A stretch of 64,000 nucleotides of DNA, taken from Ophiocordyceps camponoti-saundersi (nom. inval.) (Eukaryota > Ascomycota > Sordariomycetes > Hypocreales > Ophiocordycipitaceae). The stretch is taken from the NCBI GenBank assembly GCA_003339415.1, contig PDHQ01000060.1, positions 108,902-172,901 of the forward strand, written 5' to 3'. Made by a program: the position numbers and the translations under genes. The notes beneath the pieces were generated by a model. It saw nothing but the letters and a program-made list of their open reading frames with translations. It was not told where the DNA came from and did not search any database. Positions 28,056 through 39,048 of the stretch are shown here, one piece after another; the first letter of the stretch is position 1, and the number at the start of each line of letters is the position of its first letter.

Positions 28056-31000
28056 CTATGCATCGTCGCTTGCAAAGCCAAACAGAGCTGCCATGCGATC
28101 CTGCTGGTCCCTTCCCTCATGCTCTTCGTCTTCAACTACCGTTTCCGTCTCCGAGCCTTCATCGGCACAAAACAGAACGGCCTCACCGTCTCGTCTGACC
28201 ATCTCGCAAGCGTCCCCATCCAGCAATTGGATTGTATCATCGTCGACGGTCGTCCTTGTCTCCGAGCCCGTGGCCGTAGCCGTCATTACGGGATAGTTGC
28301 TAGCTTCGCTGTCAGCGACGGACATAGAGAGCAAGTCCTCGGCCTCCATCACTACTACCGGCGTCAAGGCCGCCGCCGTGGTCGCTGTCGTCGAGGAGAC
28401 AGCATCGGCGGTTTCGTCTGGAATGACCACTCTTTGAGGCATCCAGCGGGACGAAATCCCTAGCTGCGCCTTTCTGGCCCTGGGCTCGCGACCCGTAGCG
28501 ATGCGGATCATGACCCGGTAGAAGATCCAGGGAAAGCTGATGAGTGGCATCGACTTGGATTCGGCCTGTTCCGCCGCCTTGCTCTCTTTTCGGCCCTGCT
28601 CGCTGCCCTCGCCTTCATGATGCTCGGCGAGGGCGGCCTTCGTCTCCTGCTCCGTAACGCAGTACATGGCGGCGACGAACCTGTCGAGCCGCTTGGCGTC
28701 GCTGCCGCCGGCCGCCTCGTAGCACTGCTCGCGGAAGCGCGTTCTCAACGTGTCAAACTCACAGCTTAGCTGCTCTTGGCGCTTGTAGTCGGTCCCGACT
28801 GCGGGGGCGGACATGGCCCAAGACGTGTAGAGCTCGAACTCGGTCGCCACGCCATGTTGCGTGAGCACCCGACGCACGCTGATGTCGTACTCGGCCTTGA
28901 GCCTCCGGGCCTTGGAGAGCGTATCTTCGTCGAGTTCGAACTTGGAGAGGATGCGTCTGTCAAAAGCGTGCTCCCAGTCAGGCCGAAATCTCACCGTTTG
29001 CTTCACCAGCTTGTCGTATATGAGGCCCAATGCCTTCCTTGATGTATACGAGGGCCTCTTCTCCATAAAGTGCGGCCATTGCTTCGGCTTCCGACCCGGT
29101 CCCATCTTGTCCGCTGGCTGACCAGTCTTGGGATAGTCGACGGCCTTGGAGTGTTCCTCGGCCAGCGATTGACCTGATGGAGACGTCTATTAGGCTCCGA
29201 AAAGGAGAGAAAAGGAGACGAGGGGTTTTGACTCACAAAGCTGCGACTTTGGGCCTTGCAAGTCCGCTTGTCCGACGTGCGCAGTGGCGATGAGGCCCAA
29301 GTTGTCGTACTTCATGTATTGGACGAAAAAGTTACGAATATCGTCGACCTTGACAGGTTCCGAAAGCTCCTTGGGCTTGACACCCGTGTAGTTCATGGGT
29401 GGAAAGTTCCACTCATCCGGTATGAGGCTGGGCTCCCAGATACCTAAGCGAAGGGAGGACTGGTGTCAGACGCATGTGTAGCGAGATGGGAAAGCTTGAT
29501 TGGATACTCACAGAAAAAGTCGTCCCCGTCCAAGTCTCCGCCGGAAAGCATGTTGGGGAGCGGGCGGTCGCCCGTTGAGGGGAAGACGATGACGTCCTTG
29601 AGATGACGAAGCTGCGGAACATCGACTGCCTCGACCACTCGAATGTCGCCCGGGTGGAGGGAGGGATTACGGCCGACGATACAGACGCCTTTGATGACGA
29701 TCGTCTGGTCGCACTGCGTGTGATCCGTGAGCTGCACAAAGATCTGCGGCAAAGTCTCCACGTCCTTGCCGCCAATGCCCTCGGTCGCCGCCGAATGGCC
29801 CCTCAGCGTGCCCGTCTCGTCGACACAGCCGAGCAAGAAGGCGCTCTTTTCGACTTGAATTCTCGCTTTCTCCTTGAGGAGCCTCAGCGTCCAGGACCTC
29901 CAAAGGTTCAAAAGATTTACGGTGAAGAGCTCGCGAATGCCCTGACGGTGGAAGCCTGCCTCGAGCATTTCAGCAAGTACCAACGTGTTTTGGCCCTCGT
30001 CGACGTATTTGGTCAGCAGCCCAATGGCGACTGAATCTTCCTCCATGGCGCGCTCGTACTCGCGGATCTGCCGGTTCAGTAGATCGGTAAAGGCCGAAGC
30101 CGGCACCCCAAGGCACTCGAGAATGGGGATCGTCTGGCGATTGAGCGTCGCCGTCGCCCGTCTGGCGCAGCGGATGATTTCCAGACCGTTAAACTCGGCC
30201 TCGAACTTCTCCTGCGACTCGCGCACCTTGACCACCATGCCTTTTGCCTTTTGTGGCCAGACGGCCAGCACGCCCTTGGAGCCGCCCATGCGAAACTGAA
30301 AGGCAGTCGGATTGTCCAGTACGTCGAGATCCATCTCCTGGATAATGAAGCCGGCCAGAAATTCGGAGATGATACCGACGCCGTCGGTAAAGCAGTATCC
30401 GTTACGCTCCACGTCGGGTATGCGCTGCACCTCCGGCTTGCAGATGCCGCGGATCTCTCTAGTGGTTGAGAAGCACTGGCCCATGCGGGCCGCGTACTTG
30501 GCAACGATCCTGATGTGATCGAAGTTTCCCATCCACTTTCGAATCTCGTCGCACGACGTGTGCTCGGTCGGACAGAAGAAGTAGGCACCGCACTCTCGAA
30601 GCTGCGAGTTGCCGAAACCGAGAAACTCGTACAGACGGTCGCCGATGCGGATGCCCCAGAAGAGGGTGCGCATCATGCGCTTCCAGATATCGTCGTTCTG
30701 CGGCTCGTTGAAGGCGATACGCCTCTGCTCCTCCTCGTCGAGAAACTGGATCCGGAGGAATCGGTCCTGCAGATGGACGTAACGGCGCAAGATACGATTG
30801 GACGTTTCCACCGTCGGCGAGCTATACCGAATCGAAGTCGGGGTAATGACGGCCTTGCGCATCAAGGCGCAGTAATGAGGCAGTCTCGACTTCGGCAAGT
30901 ACGACGAGGCGTCCGAATCCAGTAAGGCCTGAATCGGGTCGAAGACCTGTTCCTTTTGGTCCGCAAGAAACTCTAGGCGGCGTGTTGCGTCGGCGGGCTT

Positions 31001-32356
31001 CAGGTCTGCAAGCGTTTGCAGGAACTCCGCCGTGACGGTGTTTTCATTGAAGATGCCGCGAGAGACGCAAACCTCGAGCTGATAGCGGACCTCGAAGGGA
31101 AGATGGACGACGGGCGAGGTAGTCATCTCCAGCAGGGCCGAGGCATGACCGTTGGCGGTGTCCGGCTGATGGTCGAACAAGTCCCACAGAGTCTTATCAG
31201 CCGGCCTGAAGCTGAATTCGTTCGTGAGAACGACTGTGACGTTCAGATTCTGGAGAGAGCCCAGAAGCTTGGACCGAATGTCTTTTTCTTTCGCTGAAGG
31301 GGGCTTTTCAGGAAACACGAAGCGAAAGGTAGTCCAGCTGCCGATATCGACGTATTCGGGGTCCGCCATGTCAGTATGAATAGCCACAGGATGACGCATG
31401 ACGGCGTCCAGGTCGGAGAGTATGTTGGTCGCACGAAACCACATTTTCTCGTCGCTCCAGACGGTGTCGCCCGGGTAAATGGTAGTCTCGGCATCGTCCA
31501 TCTTCCAAAAGTAGCGTGGAGGACGAGGCAAGGGAAGAACCAAGGACACGGTGCCATCGGGAGACACGACGTGGTACAGTTTTGAGATGTGCGAGGCGGG
31601 AACTCTGAAGCGGAATTGCCTCGTGCCGGTCCAGTCGTCTGTCTTTTCGGGGACGGTGAAGTAGGCGGAAAGCTGCTTTGACCGGACGTCGAGCTTGAGC
31701 TCCATGCTGGGAGAAACGATGGACTTGGAGATGGCCATGGAGGTCGGTCCCACCATGGTGCCAAATTGCAGTTGCTCAAAGCTAAGAGAGATCTTGGACG
31801 GTGCGTCATGGCGACCATCGGAGTCTCTGCGGAAGAGCCTGACCCGCACGGGACATCCTTCAGGATACTTTTGTGTGTCAGGATGCTTCAACCGAAAAGG
31901 CGAGTGCCAAAAGGAGCGCTTTGGAGGCGGCTCGAAGAAAACCTTGGCGTCGCCGACCCACGTCTCGATGCGAATAACAGAACCCTCGGGGGAAAAGCTG
32001 GAGAAAAGCATCGAAGTGGTGACGTCGGGAGGCAGATCATCGACCTTGACTATTACTTCAGGCCAGTTACGCCAGTCATCGCGAGAATGGTTGCGCCTGT
32101 TGGACGTGCTCCATCGCGGAGGGCTGGCTGTCATGGCGGGAGGCGAGGGCGTCGGGCGGCAAGGTTGAGCGAGGTTTTGCATCTGCCGATGAGCCAGGTT
32201 GACGGCGGTGGCGGCGGGCGATGAAGTCAGGCGAAAAGTGCTGCCTTTCTTAAGGGGGCTTCCCTCATCGCGCCCAGGCGGTTGCGCTCCCCCATGATAG
32301 CAAACGGGATTTGTAGAAGGTGGCAGCCACGGCGACTCAAGGTCGTCCTTGGACAT
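28056..32356 (-). CDS. RNA-dependent RNA polymerase of the RNA-silencing type
   Basis: Three exons on the minus strand: join(28056..29173, 29237..29443, 29512..32356), 1389 aa, close to known fungal RdRPs. The catalytic loop is SGGDLDGDDFF (about residues 938-948), whose Asp triad binds Mg2+. Supporting segments are CFTDGVGIIS, FQFRMGGSKGVLAVWP, and after the first junction WEPSLIPDEWNFPPMNY; after the second, the HSKAVDYPKTG segment follows. Introns are 68 and 63 nt with GTGAGT donors, both phase 1. The enzyme makes double-stranded RNA for quelling or meiotic silencing. The DLDGD form resembles SAD-1/Rdp1-type enzymes more than QDE-1 (DYDGD), but the subclass is not settled. The C-terminal ~150 residues are acidic and variable. 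Confidence 0.92.
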
Positions 32357-33273
32357 GACGGCGATGCAAACGGCTACCGTTGAGCGGACAGCTAAAGCAA
32401 GAATAGGCGTTTGGAAAGAAAAGGTTATTCAACGACCAACGTCGACGAGGCGAAGAACGGCTTAACCGGTTTGTGCAGAGATAGAAAGCGCTAAAGAAGA
32501 AGAGACGAGCGAGGGCGAAGAAAGGAAGCAAAGGAGGAACAATAGACGGGTAAGTTATGAATCAGTGCGGCAAACGATGACGGAACTATGGGATCCTCGT
32601 GAAGAGGAGCCGCTCAAACGACAACGTTCCTGTCAGTCATGGAAGAAGTAGTACGACAAGGAACTTGTATGTAGATGCGGCAATCCGAGGAGGAGCACCG
32701 GCTAGATGCCTGGCGGATAGCAGCATCTCGAAGAAAACGGTCCGCAGAGAACAGAAGGAAAAAGAAAGGAAGTCGGTTTGAGGGCCGTGCTGCAGACTTT
32801 CTGACGAACGCTACCTTCTTCTGGGTAGGGCTCCTCGGGTGGTCACGTGCTGTCGTGTCACCGCGGACGCCAGGTTGGCGGTCATGACACGTCCTCAGAA
32901 CGGCTCTATGGAATGCTTTCGCCTTACGTAAGCTAGCGCCCAAGCCTCCGATGGTCGGTCGATTGGCCGCCCTGGAGCCTCTCCCTGGCCCTCCCCTCGC
33001 CCTCCGACCACAGCTCGTCCAAAGAAGGGGAAGCGGGTGGGGAGAGAGAGCTTGAGTGAGAGATCGAGCAAAAGAGAAGAGGCCACGGGCCAACAAGCTG
33101 CTCTCGATCGCATCCTCTTCCTTCTTTCCCCCCTCTCCATCTTGATTATTCGTTCTTCTCATCTTCTTCCTCCGTCTCCGACTCCGACTCAGCGGTTCCC
33201 CTTGTTATCCTACCATCGCCTCTCGCCTCCTCGTCAGAACCAACATCTCGTACGACGTTGCGCAGAATAAAAC
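32357..33273. other. Divergent promoter region, RdRP and CDP-alcohol phosphotransferase
   Basis: This 917-bp region lies between two divergently transcribed genes. A CACGTG E-box occurs at about 32845-32850, and long CT-rich stretches precede the phosphotransferase start. Open frames here are low-complexity and judged non-coding. Confidence 0.5.
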
Positions 33274-34716
33274 ATGGTCTACGTCCGCCAGCGCCACCTT
33301 CCAGCTCTCAAGGAGTACAAGTACTCGGCTGTGGACCGCTCTCTCGTGTCAAAATACGTCCTCAAGCCCTTCTACACCCATGTCGTCATCAAGTGCTTCC
33401 CGATGCGCATGGCGCCCAACCTCATCACCCTCACCGGCTTCATGTTCGTCGTCGCAAACGTCCTGACCTTGTTGTGGTACAGCCCTGCCCTCGATCAGGA
33501 CTGTCCTACATGGGTCTACTACAGCTGGGCTGCCGGTCTGTTTCTCTACCAGACCTTTGACGCCGTCGACGGCACACAGGCGTGAGTGCTCAAATCCCAC
33601 CTGCTTGCTCTTGGTTTAGCGCGCAAAGCCATGGGTCTGGCTGTTGGACATTGAACCATCCTTTCTTATCCTCTTCTCTCCTTCTGCAGCCGTCGAACCA
33701 AACAGTCCGGCCCCTTGGGCGAGCTGTTCGATCATGGCGTCGACGCCCTCAACACGTCCCTCGAGGTCCTCCTCTTCGCTGCCTCTCAGAACCTAGGCCA
33801 GAGCTGGAGGACAGTCGCGACTCTCTTCGCCTGTACGCATACACTCTACCGCCCCCCCTTCACAGTCGGGTCACACACGCTGACGAGTGCGACTCACATG
33901 GCTCCCCAACGATAACGGAACGCAGCCCTCCTTACCTTCTATGTCCAGACGTGGGACGAGTACCACACCAAGACTCTTACACTCGGCATCATCAGCGGCC
34001 CCGTCGAAGGCGTCCTCACGCTCGCCGGCGTCTTCGCCCTGACCGGCTACTACGGCGGCGGACACATCTGGCAGGCGAGCGCGCTACAGACTCTCGGCGT
34101 GCCGGCCCGAATCGGAATCCCCGCCTTCATCTACGATTTGTCCTTTACCGATTGGTTCATGGTCCAGGGCGGCTGCGTCCTCGTCTCCAACACCATCGAG
34201 TCCTCGTTCAACGTGATCCGAGCCCGTCGCGCCCGCGGCGATCGCTCCCGAGGCGCCCTTCTCGGCCTCGTACCCTTTTTCGCCGTCTGGGTTCTCATCG
34301 TCGCTTACTTGCTTCTGCAGCCCAACATCCTGGAGAATCACCTGGTACCCTTCGTCCTCTTTGCCGGCACTGTGAACGCCTATAGCGTCGGCCAGATCAT
34401 CACTGCTCACCTCGTCAAGATGCGCTTCCCCTACTGGAACGTTCTCGGCCTCCCCCTCGCCTTTGGCGTCGTCGACTCGCTCGGCCCCTTTTTGCAGCGC
34501 CACATTGGCGTCGGCTGGCCTAGCGCCCTCGGCGATGGCGTATATCAGGTTGCTTACCTCTTCCTCATGCTGGGCGCCGCCGTTGGTGTCTACGGCAGCT
34601 TCGTCGTCGATGTCATCGTCACTATTTGCGACTATCTCGATATATGGTGTCTCACCATCAAACACCACCACGTCGACGTGCCCTCGCCGTCGACCAAGAA
34701 AGTCAAGCGTCGGTGA
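33274..34716 (+). CDS. sn-1,2-diacylglycerol choline/ethanolamine-phosphotransferase (CDP-alcohol phosphotransferase)
   Basis: Three exons: join(33274..33581, 33690..33832, 33926..34716), 413 aa. Introns of 108 and 93 nt have GTGAGT and GTACGC donors. Exons 1 and 2 together form the family signature Asp-Gly-x2-Ala-Arg-x8-Gly-x3-Asp-x3-Asp: DAVDGTQA at the end of exon 1, then RRTKQSGPLGELFDHGVDA in exon 2 (about residues 97-123). Several membrane spans follow, with QTWDEYHTKTLTLG and PVEG typical of Cpt1/Ept1. The enzyme completes the Kennedy pathway to phosphatidylcholine or phosphatidylethanolamine at the ER and Golgi. Sequence alone does not decide choline from ethanolamine preference. Confidence 0.93.
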
Positions 34717-35081
34717 GAATGATCCCGGCGAAGGGGGTTTCATGATGTACGAGTTACGTACGCATGCTATTTAATACCATATCCGAAGGCTGGCACCGAG
34801 TGTACGAATACGCTTCCAGGATATACTACCTACCTAAGTAGTAATGTAAGTATATCATCTTGATGGTCGATGAAAGGACATGTTGAGGATCTGGGTGATG
34901 ACATTATAGATGCTGGGTAGCGTCCATTTCTGAATACAAGATAGCTACAGTTCCCATGCGCCGCGCAACCCAAGTGAAAAATGAAAAAAGGGGAGTAATT
35001 ATCGAGGCAAAGAAACACAGACGAAGAAGAGAGATGGGGAGAAATCAAGTGAACAAAACAAAGGCAACAAACCCAAGAAGG
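34717..35081. other. Convergent intergenic region
   Basis: 3' flanks of the phosphotransferase and bZIP genes. It includes a short CTAC repeat (about 34825-34838); nothing else was recognised. Confidence 0.5.
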
Positions 35082-36226
35082 CTATAACAAATCATCAGAA
35101 CCACTAGCAACGCTCTGCTCAATAGCCTCCAGTACAGCGCTCTCCCCAAAGACAGGACCAGCCTGCCCATCGCACCGAGCCGCGCTCTTGAGCCGATCAC
35201 TAACATGGCCAACATCAACCAATCCCCGACGATAAAGCTGATGCGAGACGATGAGATCCCAAGCCGCGCCAGCAGCCAACAGCCTCTCCCCATCATCCGA
35301 CGTGACGACACGTCGCGAAGGAGACGCATTTCGAAACGCGTTGCTCTCCAACACGGTCGAGTAGAATTCGTCCGAAGGGTAGAAGTCCTCCAAGGGGCTG
35401 CGGGGGGGCGCTTCGGGCGATGAGGAGGGGCATGCTGCGACGACGCCGGCGGCGGCTGATGATGTCGTCGTCGTCGCTCGTAGAAGCTCGTTTTCCGTAG
35501 ACATCTCTTGTAGGTCTCGCTTGAGTCTTTCGTTTTCGACCGAGGCTTTTTGCTGGGCTGCTTCGAGGGTGGCGAGTTTCGCCTCGAGGTCTTTGACATG
35601 TTTCTCTTTGCGTTCTCGAAATGCTCTTTGACTGTTCTCGGGAGGATACACAAAGGAATAGGAAGGAAAGGCAAAGATTTATCTTGTCCTTTTATTTTTC
35701 ATATGGGAATAAGGGGGGGGAAGGGAGGGGGAGGAGGGGGAGGGGTTCAACCTACGCCGCGCGGTTCTGAGCCTTTCGTCTCGACTGAGCCGGCGTCAGA
35801 AGCTCTTCCTCGTCGCTCCCCTTCTGAATGATAGGGATAACATCGTCGAATCCGTTGGCGACTGACCCGGAGAGATGATGGATAACGTTGGTTATGGGGC
35901 CCTGAAGCTGCTGGCCGAAGACGGTTGTAGGGCCAGCCGTGCTGGGCGGAGGCGTCGGGAGGTCGGTAAAAGGTTGAGGTTGATGGTGATGATGATGTTG
36001 TTGTTGTTGTTGTTGAAAAGTCGGTGCAAAGTCGAAGCTGCGCTGGGGAAAAGAATCGTATGTGACTTCCTAAGAGTTGCTTTTGCATTGAGTAGTCTAT
36101 CCAAGGAAGAAATCACCATGGTGAACAACTGACGGGCGCCTCAAAGTCGTGCGGCATCGGCAGAAACGACTGGTAAGCCGCCGGCTGGGCTCCGGCACCA
36201 ATGTGATAGTGACCTGAAAATTCCAT
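35082..36226 (-). CDS. bZIP transcription factor, fungal AP-1/Yap-like
   Basis: Three exons on the minus strand: join(35082..35631, 35756..36042, 36134..36226), 309 aa. Introns are 91 nt (GTCAGT, phase 0) and 124 nt (GTAGGT, phase 2); the latter interrupts the basic region. The N-terminus MEFSGHYHIGAGAQ is typical of this family. Exon 2 codes a Gln6-His5 tract, a Thr/Pro segment and most of the basic region. The joined basic region runs RRKAQNRAAQRAFRERK (about 117-133), with the Asn-x-x-Ala-Gln-x-x-Phe-Arg pattern of Yap proteins rather than the CREB type. A leucine zipper (KDLEAKLATLE...) continues to about 175. No Cys-rich redox domain like that of Yap1 is evident, so it fits the FCR3/KapC-like group. 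It would act in the nucleus on AP-1-like sites, probably in stress responses. Confidence 0.85.
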
Positions 36227-36589
36227 TCCTCCTCGTTGAGAAGAGGAGATTGATAAGAGCCGTCGGGTGGTTGAAGAGAGGAGGGGAGAAGGAGGAGGAG
36301 GAGGAGGAGGAGAGGCCTTGGCTGGTTGTGGGCGGGGGGGTTAATGTGACCATGGATGGGAGAGGTGAGCTCATCAGCAGCCCGAAGAGGTACTAACCCG
36401 GCGAATCATCATCCCCTGGCTGTTCCAGCTCCCGTGCTGCTTACTATACGTACAAGCATCAAGTCTACCATGGTGATGCCATCCCCAGGTCTGAGTCATG
36501 ATCCGACAACAAGACTCGCCGCTATATTCACCTACCTACCTACCTACCAGGTAGGCCAGTAAGGGGCAAGCAAAACCCAGGTCCCAGCT
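36227..36589. other. Intergenic region
   Basis: This is the bZIP promoter and the aspartyl-tRNA synthetase 3' flank. It contains GGA-type purine repeats (about 36285-36312) and a CCTA repeat (36531-36549). Confidence 0.5.
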
Positions 36590-38326
36590 TCACGGAACCA
36601 GCCGCTTCGGCGTGCGAGGATAGTAGCTCGCCAGATGTACGCTCGGCAGGTTGAGATACCACGCAACCACCCGATCCAGCCCAATGCCTCCTCCTCCGTG
36701 CGGCGGCACACCCGCGCTTCGGAAGACGTCGATGTACTCCTTGATGCCCGCGCTCGCCGGATCGACGCCCTTCTTGCGGATCCTCGCCTCCAGCAGCCGC
36801 GCGTCGTGGATACGCTGTCCGCCCGAGAGAATCTCCTGCCCGCGCATGAAGAAGTCGAAAGCATTCGTGACCGAGTTATCATTCGGGTCCTCGAGAGCGT
36901 AAAATGGTCGTGCCCCTTCGGGAAACTTGTCCAGGACATAAAAGTCCGTCTTGTACTTGCGCCGGATCACCGCCCCTAGAGCCTTCTCCTGGGGCGTCGA
37001 CATGTCCTCCGTGTCACTTACATCGCGGAACTCGGCCGGGCCCTCGGCTCGGAGCAGCGCCTGACCCTCGGCAAAAGTCAGCCGTACCTCCTTGCCCGGC
37101 TCCGGTAGCAAAAACTCTTCCGACGGGTAGACGGTGCGGATCAGCGCAATCTGGTCCGCGCATTGCTTCGCAAGGCCGCGGAATATGTGCAGCAGCACGC
37201 CTTCCAGCATCTCCACCACCTCGACGTAGCTCTCTTCAATCTCCATCTCCAAGTCGAGTCCAGTAAACTGGCCGCCACAAGTCAGCCCAACTCATTCTTT
37301 CCCTACTCAAGTGCCACCGCTCACCTCCGTCATGTGTCGCGGCGTGTTGGAGTTTTCGGCCCGGAAGACGGGGCCGATGCAGTAGACACGCTTGCGTCCG
37401 CCCGCGATCTCGTACTGCTTATAAAACTGCGGCGACTGCGCCAGATATGCCTTCTTGTCAAAGTAGGGCAGCCCGAAAACGTTGGAGCCGCCCTCGGAGG
37501 CGGCGCCGATCAGACACGGCGGCTCGAATTGCCGGAAGCCCTTGCTGTCGAGGTAGTCGGCGAAGAGCTTTCGCGTCGTCATCCGCACGTCGGCAATGGC
37601 CTGCTGTACGGGAGCGCGCTTGTGCATGGCCGGGTTGTTGAGGTGGGTCGCCATGCTGGCGCTGGGCAGGCCGTCAGCCGGGCTGGCCGCCTCATCAACA
37701 CCGGCCTCTTCGTCGTCAAAGTTGGTCACCGGTTTGTTGGCTACGACCAGCCCCATGCCCAGCACCTCGGGGCCCGGCGACACCACGTAGCACTTGGTGA
37801 TATGAAGCTCGTAACCCGATACCCGCACGCTTTTGACCGCCTCCAACGGCTTCTCGATCCTGCCCTCGACCAGCACGAAGCTCTCAAGATGAAGGCTGCC
37901 GATCCACTTGACCATCTGCCGGCTGACCGGAGTTCCGTCGGCGCTGGCGGCCACCACGCCCTGTATAGCCCAGTCGCCCTCCTCACGAAGCTCGACAAAG
38001 GCCATCTTGGCACCCTGCATCCGCGAGTTTTGGATCCAGGCTCGCACCTTGACCGTCTTTCCCACGTCCTTGTCGCATGTGTCCTTGATATGCAGTCGCT
38101 CGGAATCGAGCCTGGCCTCGGGTGGCTTGTCACCGTAATTGTCCTTGGCCAGGTCCTCGCTGTTGCCCGCCGCCGCCTTCGCCGCTGCCTGACTGGCCTG
38201 GTGCTCGGCCGCACGCTTCGCCTTTTCAGCCTCCTTCTTCGCCTTTTGCTCTGCCTTTTTCAGCGCCTTTTTGGACGGCCCGGCCTCGCCGTCGTCAGCT
38301 GCCGCAGGAGGAACCTTGTCGGCCAT
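36590..38326 (-). CDS. DPS1: Aspartyl-tRNA synthetase, cytoplasmic
   Basis: Two exons on the minus strand: join(36590..37267, 37325..38326), 559 aa. The 57-nt intron (GTGAGC...CCAG, phase 0) splits motif 2. The start at 38326 (ATGGCCGAC) gives a short acidic then Lys/Ala-rich N-terminal extension (KKALKKAEQKAKKEAEKAK), typical of eukaryotic AspRS and thought to help tRNA binding. The OB-fold anticodon-binding domain (about 95-200, VKVRAWIQNSRMQG) is followed by the class II core: PPCLIGAASEGGSNVF, VYCIGPVFRAENSNTPRHMT joining FTGLDLEME (motif 2) and GGGIGLDRVVAWYLNLP (motif 3). The enzyme charges tRNA-Asp in the cytosol. Length and motifs are complete, so it should be functional. Confidence 0.95.
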
Positions 38327-39048
38327 TTCTACCGGGATTTTGCAGTCTGTTCTTCGCTTCCTGGCTCGAGACAATGAGGACGTGTTTCGGCCGTCCGATT
38401 CGAGAGACTTGGGTCAAATGATGGTAGAGAAACGTGGAAATCTCTGTTCTGTACATGTGCGAACTCCGTCATTGACTTGCCTACCCTAGGTCAGTATCCA
38501 TTTACCCCGCCACCCACCCCGCCGGCCCCCACCATCAACTCTTCCGCCTTCGCCCATACATACAGGGGTGAAAGAAATATCGCCTATCATCAGTAGATTC
38601 AACCACAGCTCTGTCGTCCCAAGGCCCAAGTAGATGAGCAACGTTGAAAGGAAGTCATGAATGAATTAGTAATCCCCAGCTAAGAGATAGATAGGTAGGT
38701 AGGTAGGTATCAACCGAATCGCTATCCCATGCAATTATTCATCACGACCGAAATCGTGCAAGCAACAACATCGCTAATCGCGCAAGCCAACTTCAACTAG
38801 AAATCTTCCCCCTTGCGTGTGTTTCCCAGTCAGTCAAAGAAGATGCAGGGCACACAATGCTTCGCCCCAACGTAGATGCGGTGTGCCTCCCCCCCACCCT
38901 GCCCCTAAAAATCCAAGTCTCTCGTGCTTGTCGTGGCAACTTTCTCTCCGACATGTCAAGTCACGACATCTAACCTCGCATTATTAAGAGCCGACACTCA
39001 GAGCGAGTGTGGGCGTCCCTCGCGGCCAGCATCTGCCATCGTCAGCAC
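38327..39048. other. Intergenic region
   Basis: This is the AspRS promoter side and the Kog1 3' flank. A TAGG tetranucleotide repeat lies at 38692-38710. No coding sequence is supported. Confidence 0.5.

Noticed and set aside
27487..28296. 269-aa plus-strand frame between the PAN-domain and RdRP genes
   Set aside because: It overlaps the RdRP 3' coding end antisense, includes a poly-C-coded Pro run and is Ser/Thr/Pro-rich with no domain.
32614..33162. 182-aa minus-strand frame in the RdRP/phosphotransferase promoter region
   Set aside because: Low-complexity Arg/Ser/Pro product, no homologous feature, and located in a divergent promoter.
37163..38377. 404-aa plus-strand frame antisense to aspartyl-tRNA synthetase
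   Set aside because: It is antisense to a strongly conserved gene; the open frame reflects GC-rich codon bias.
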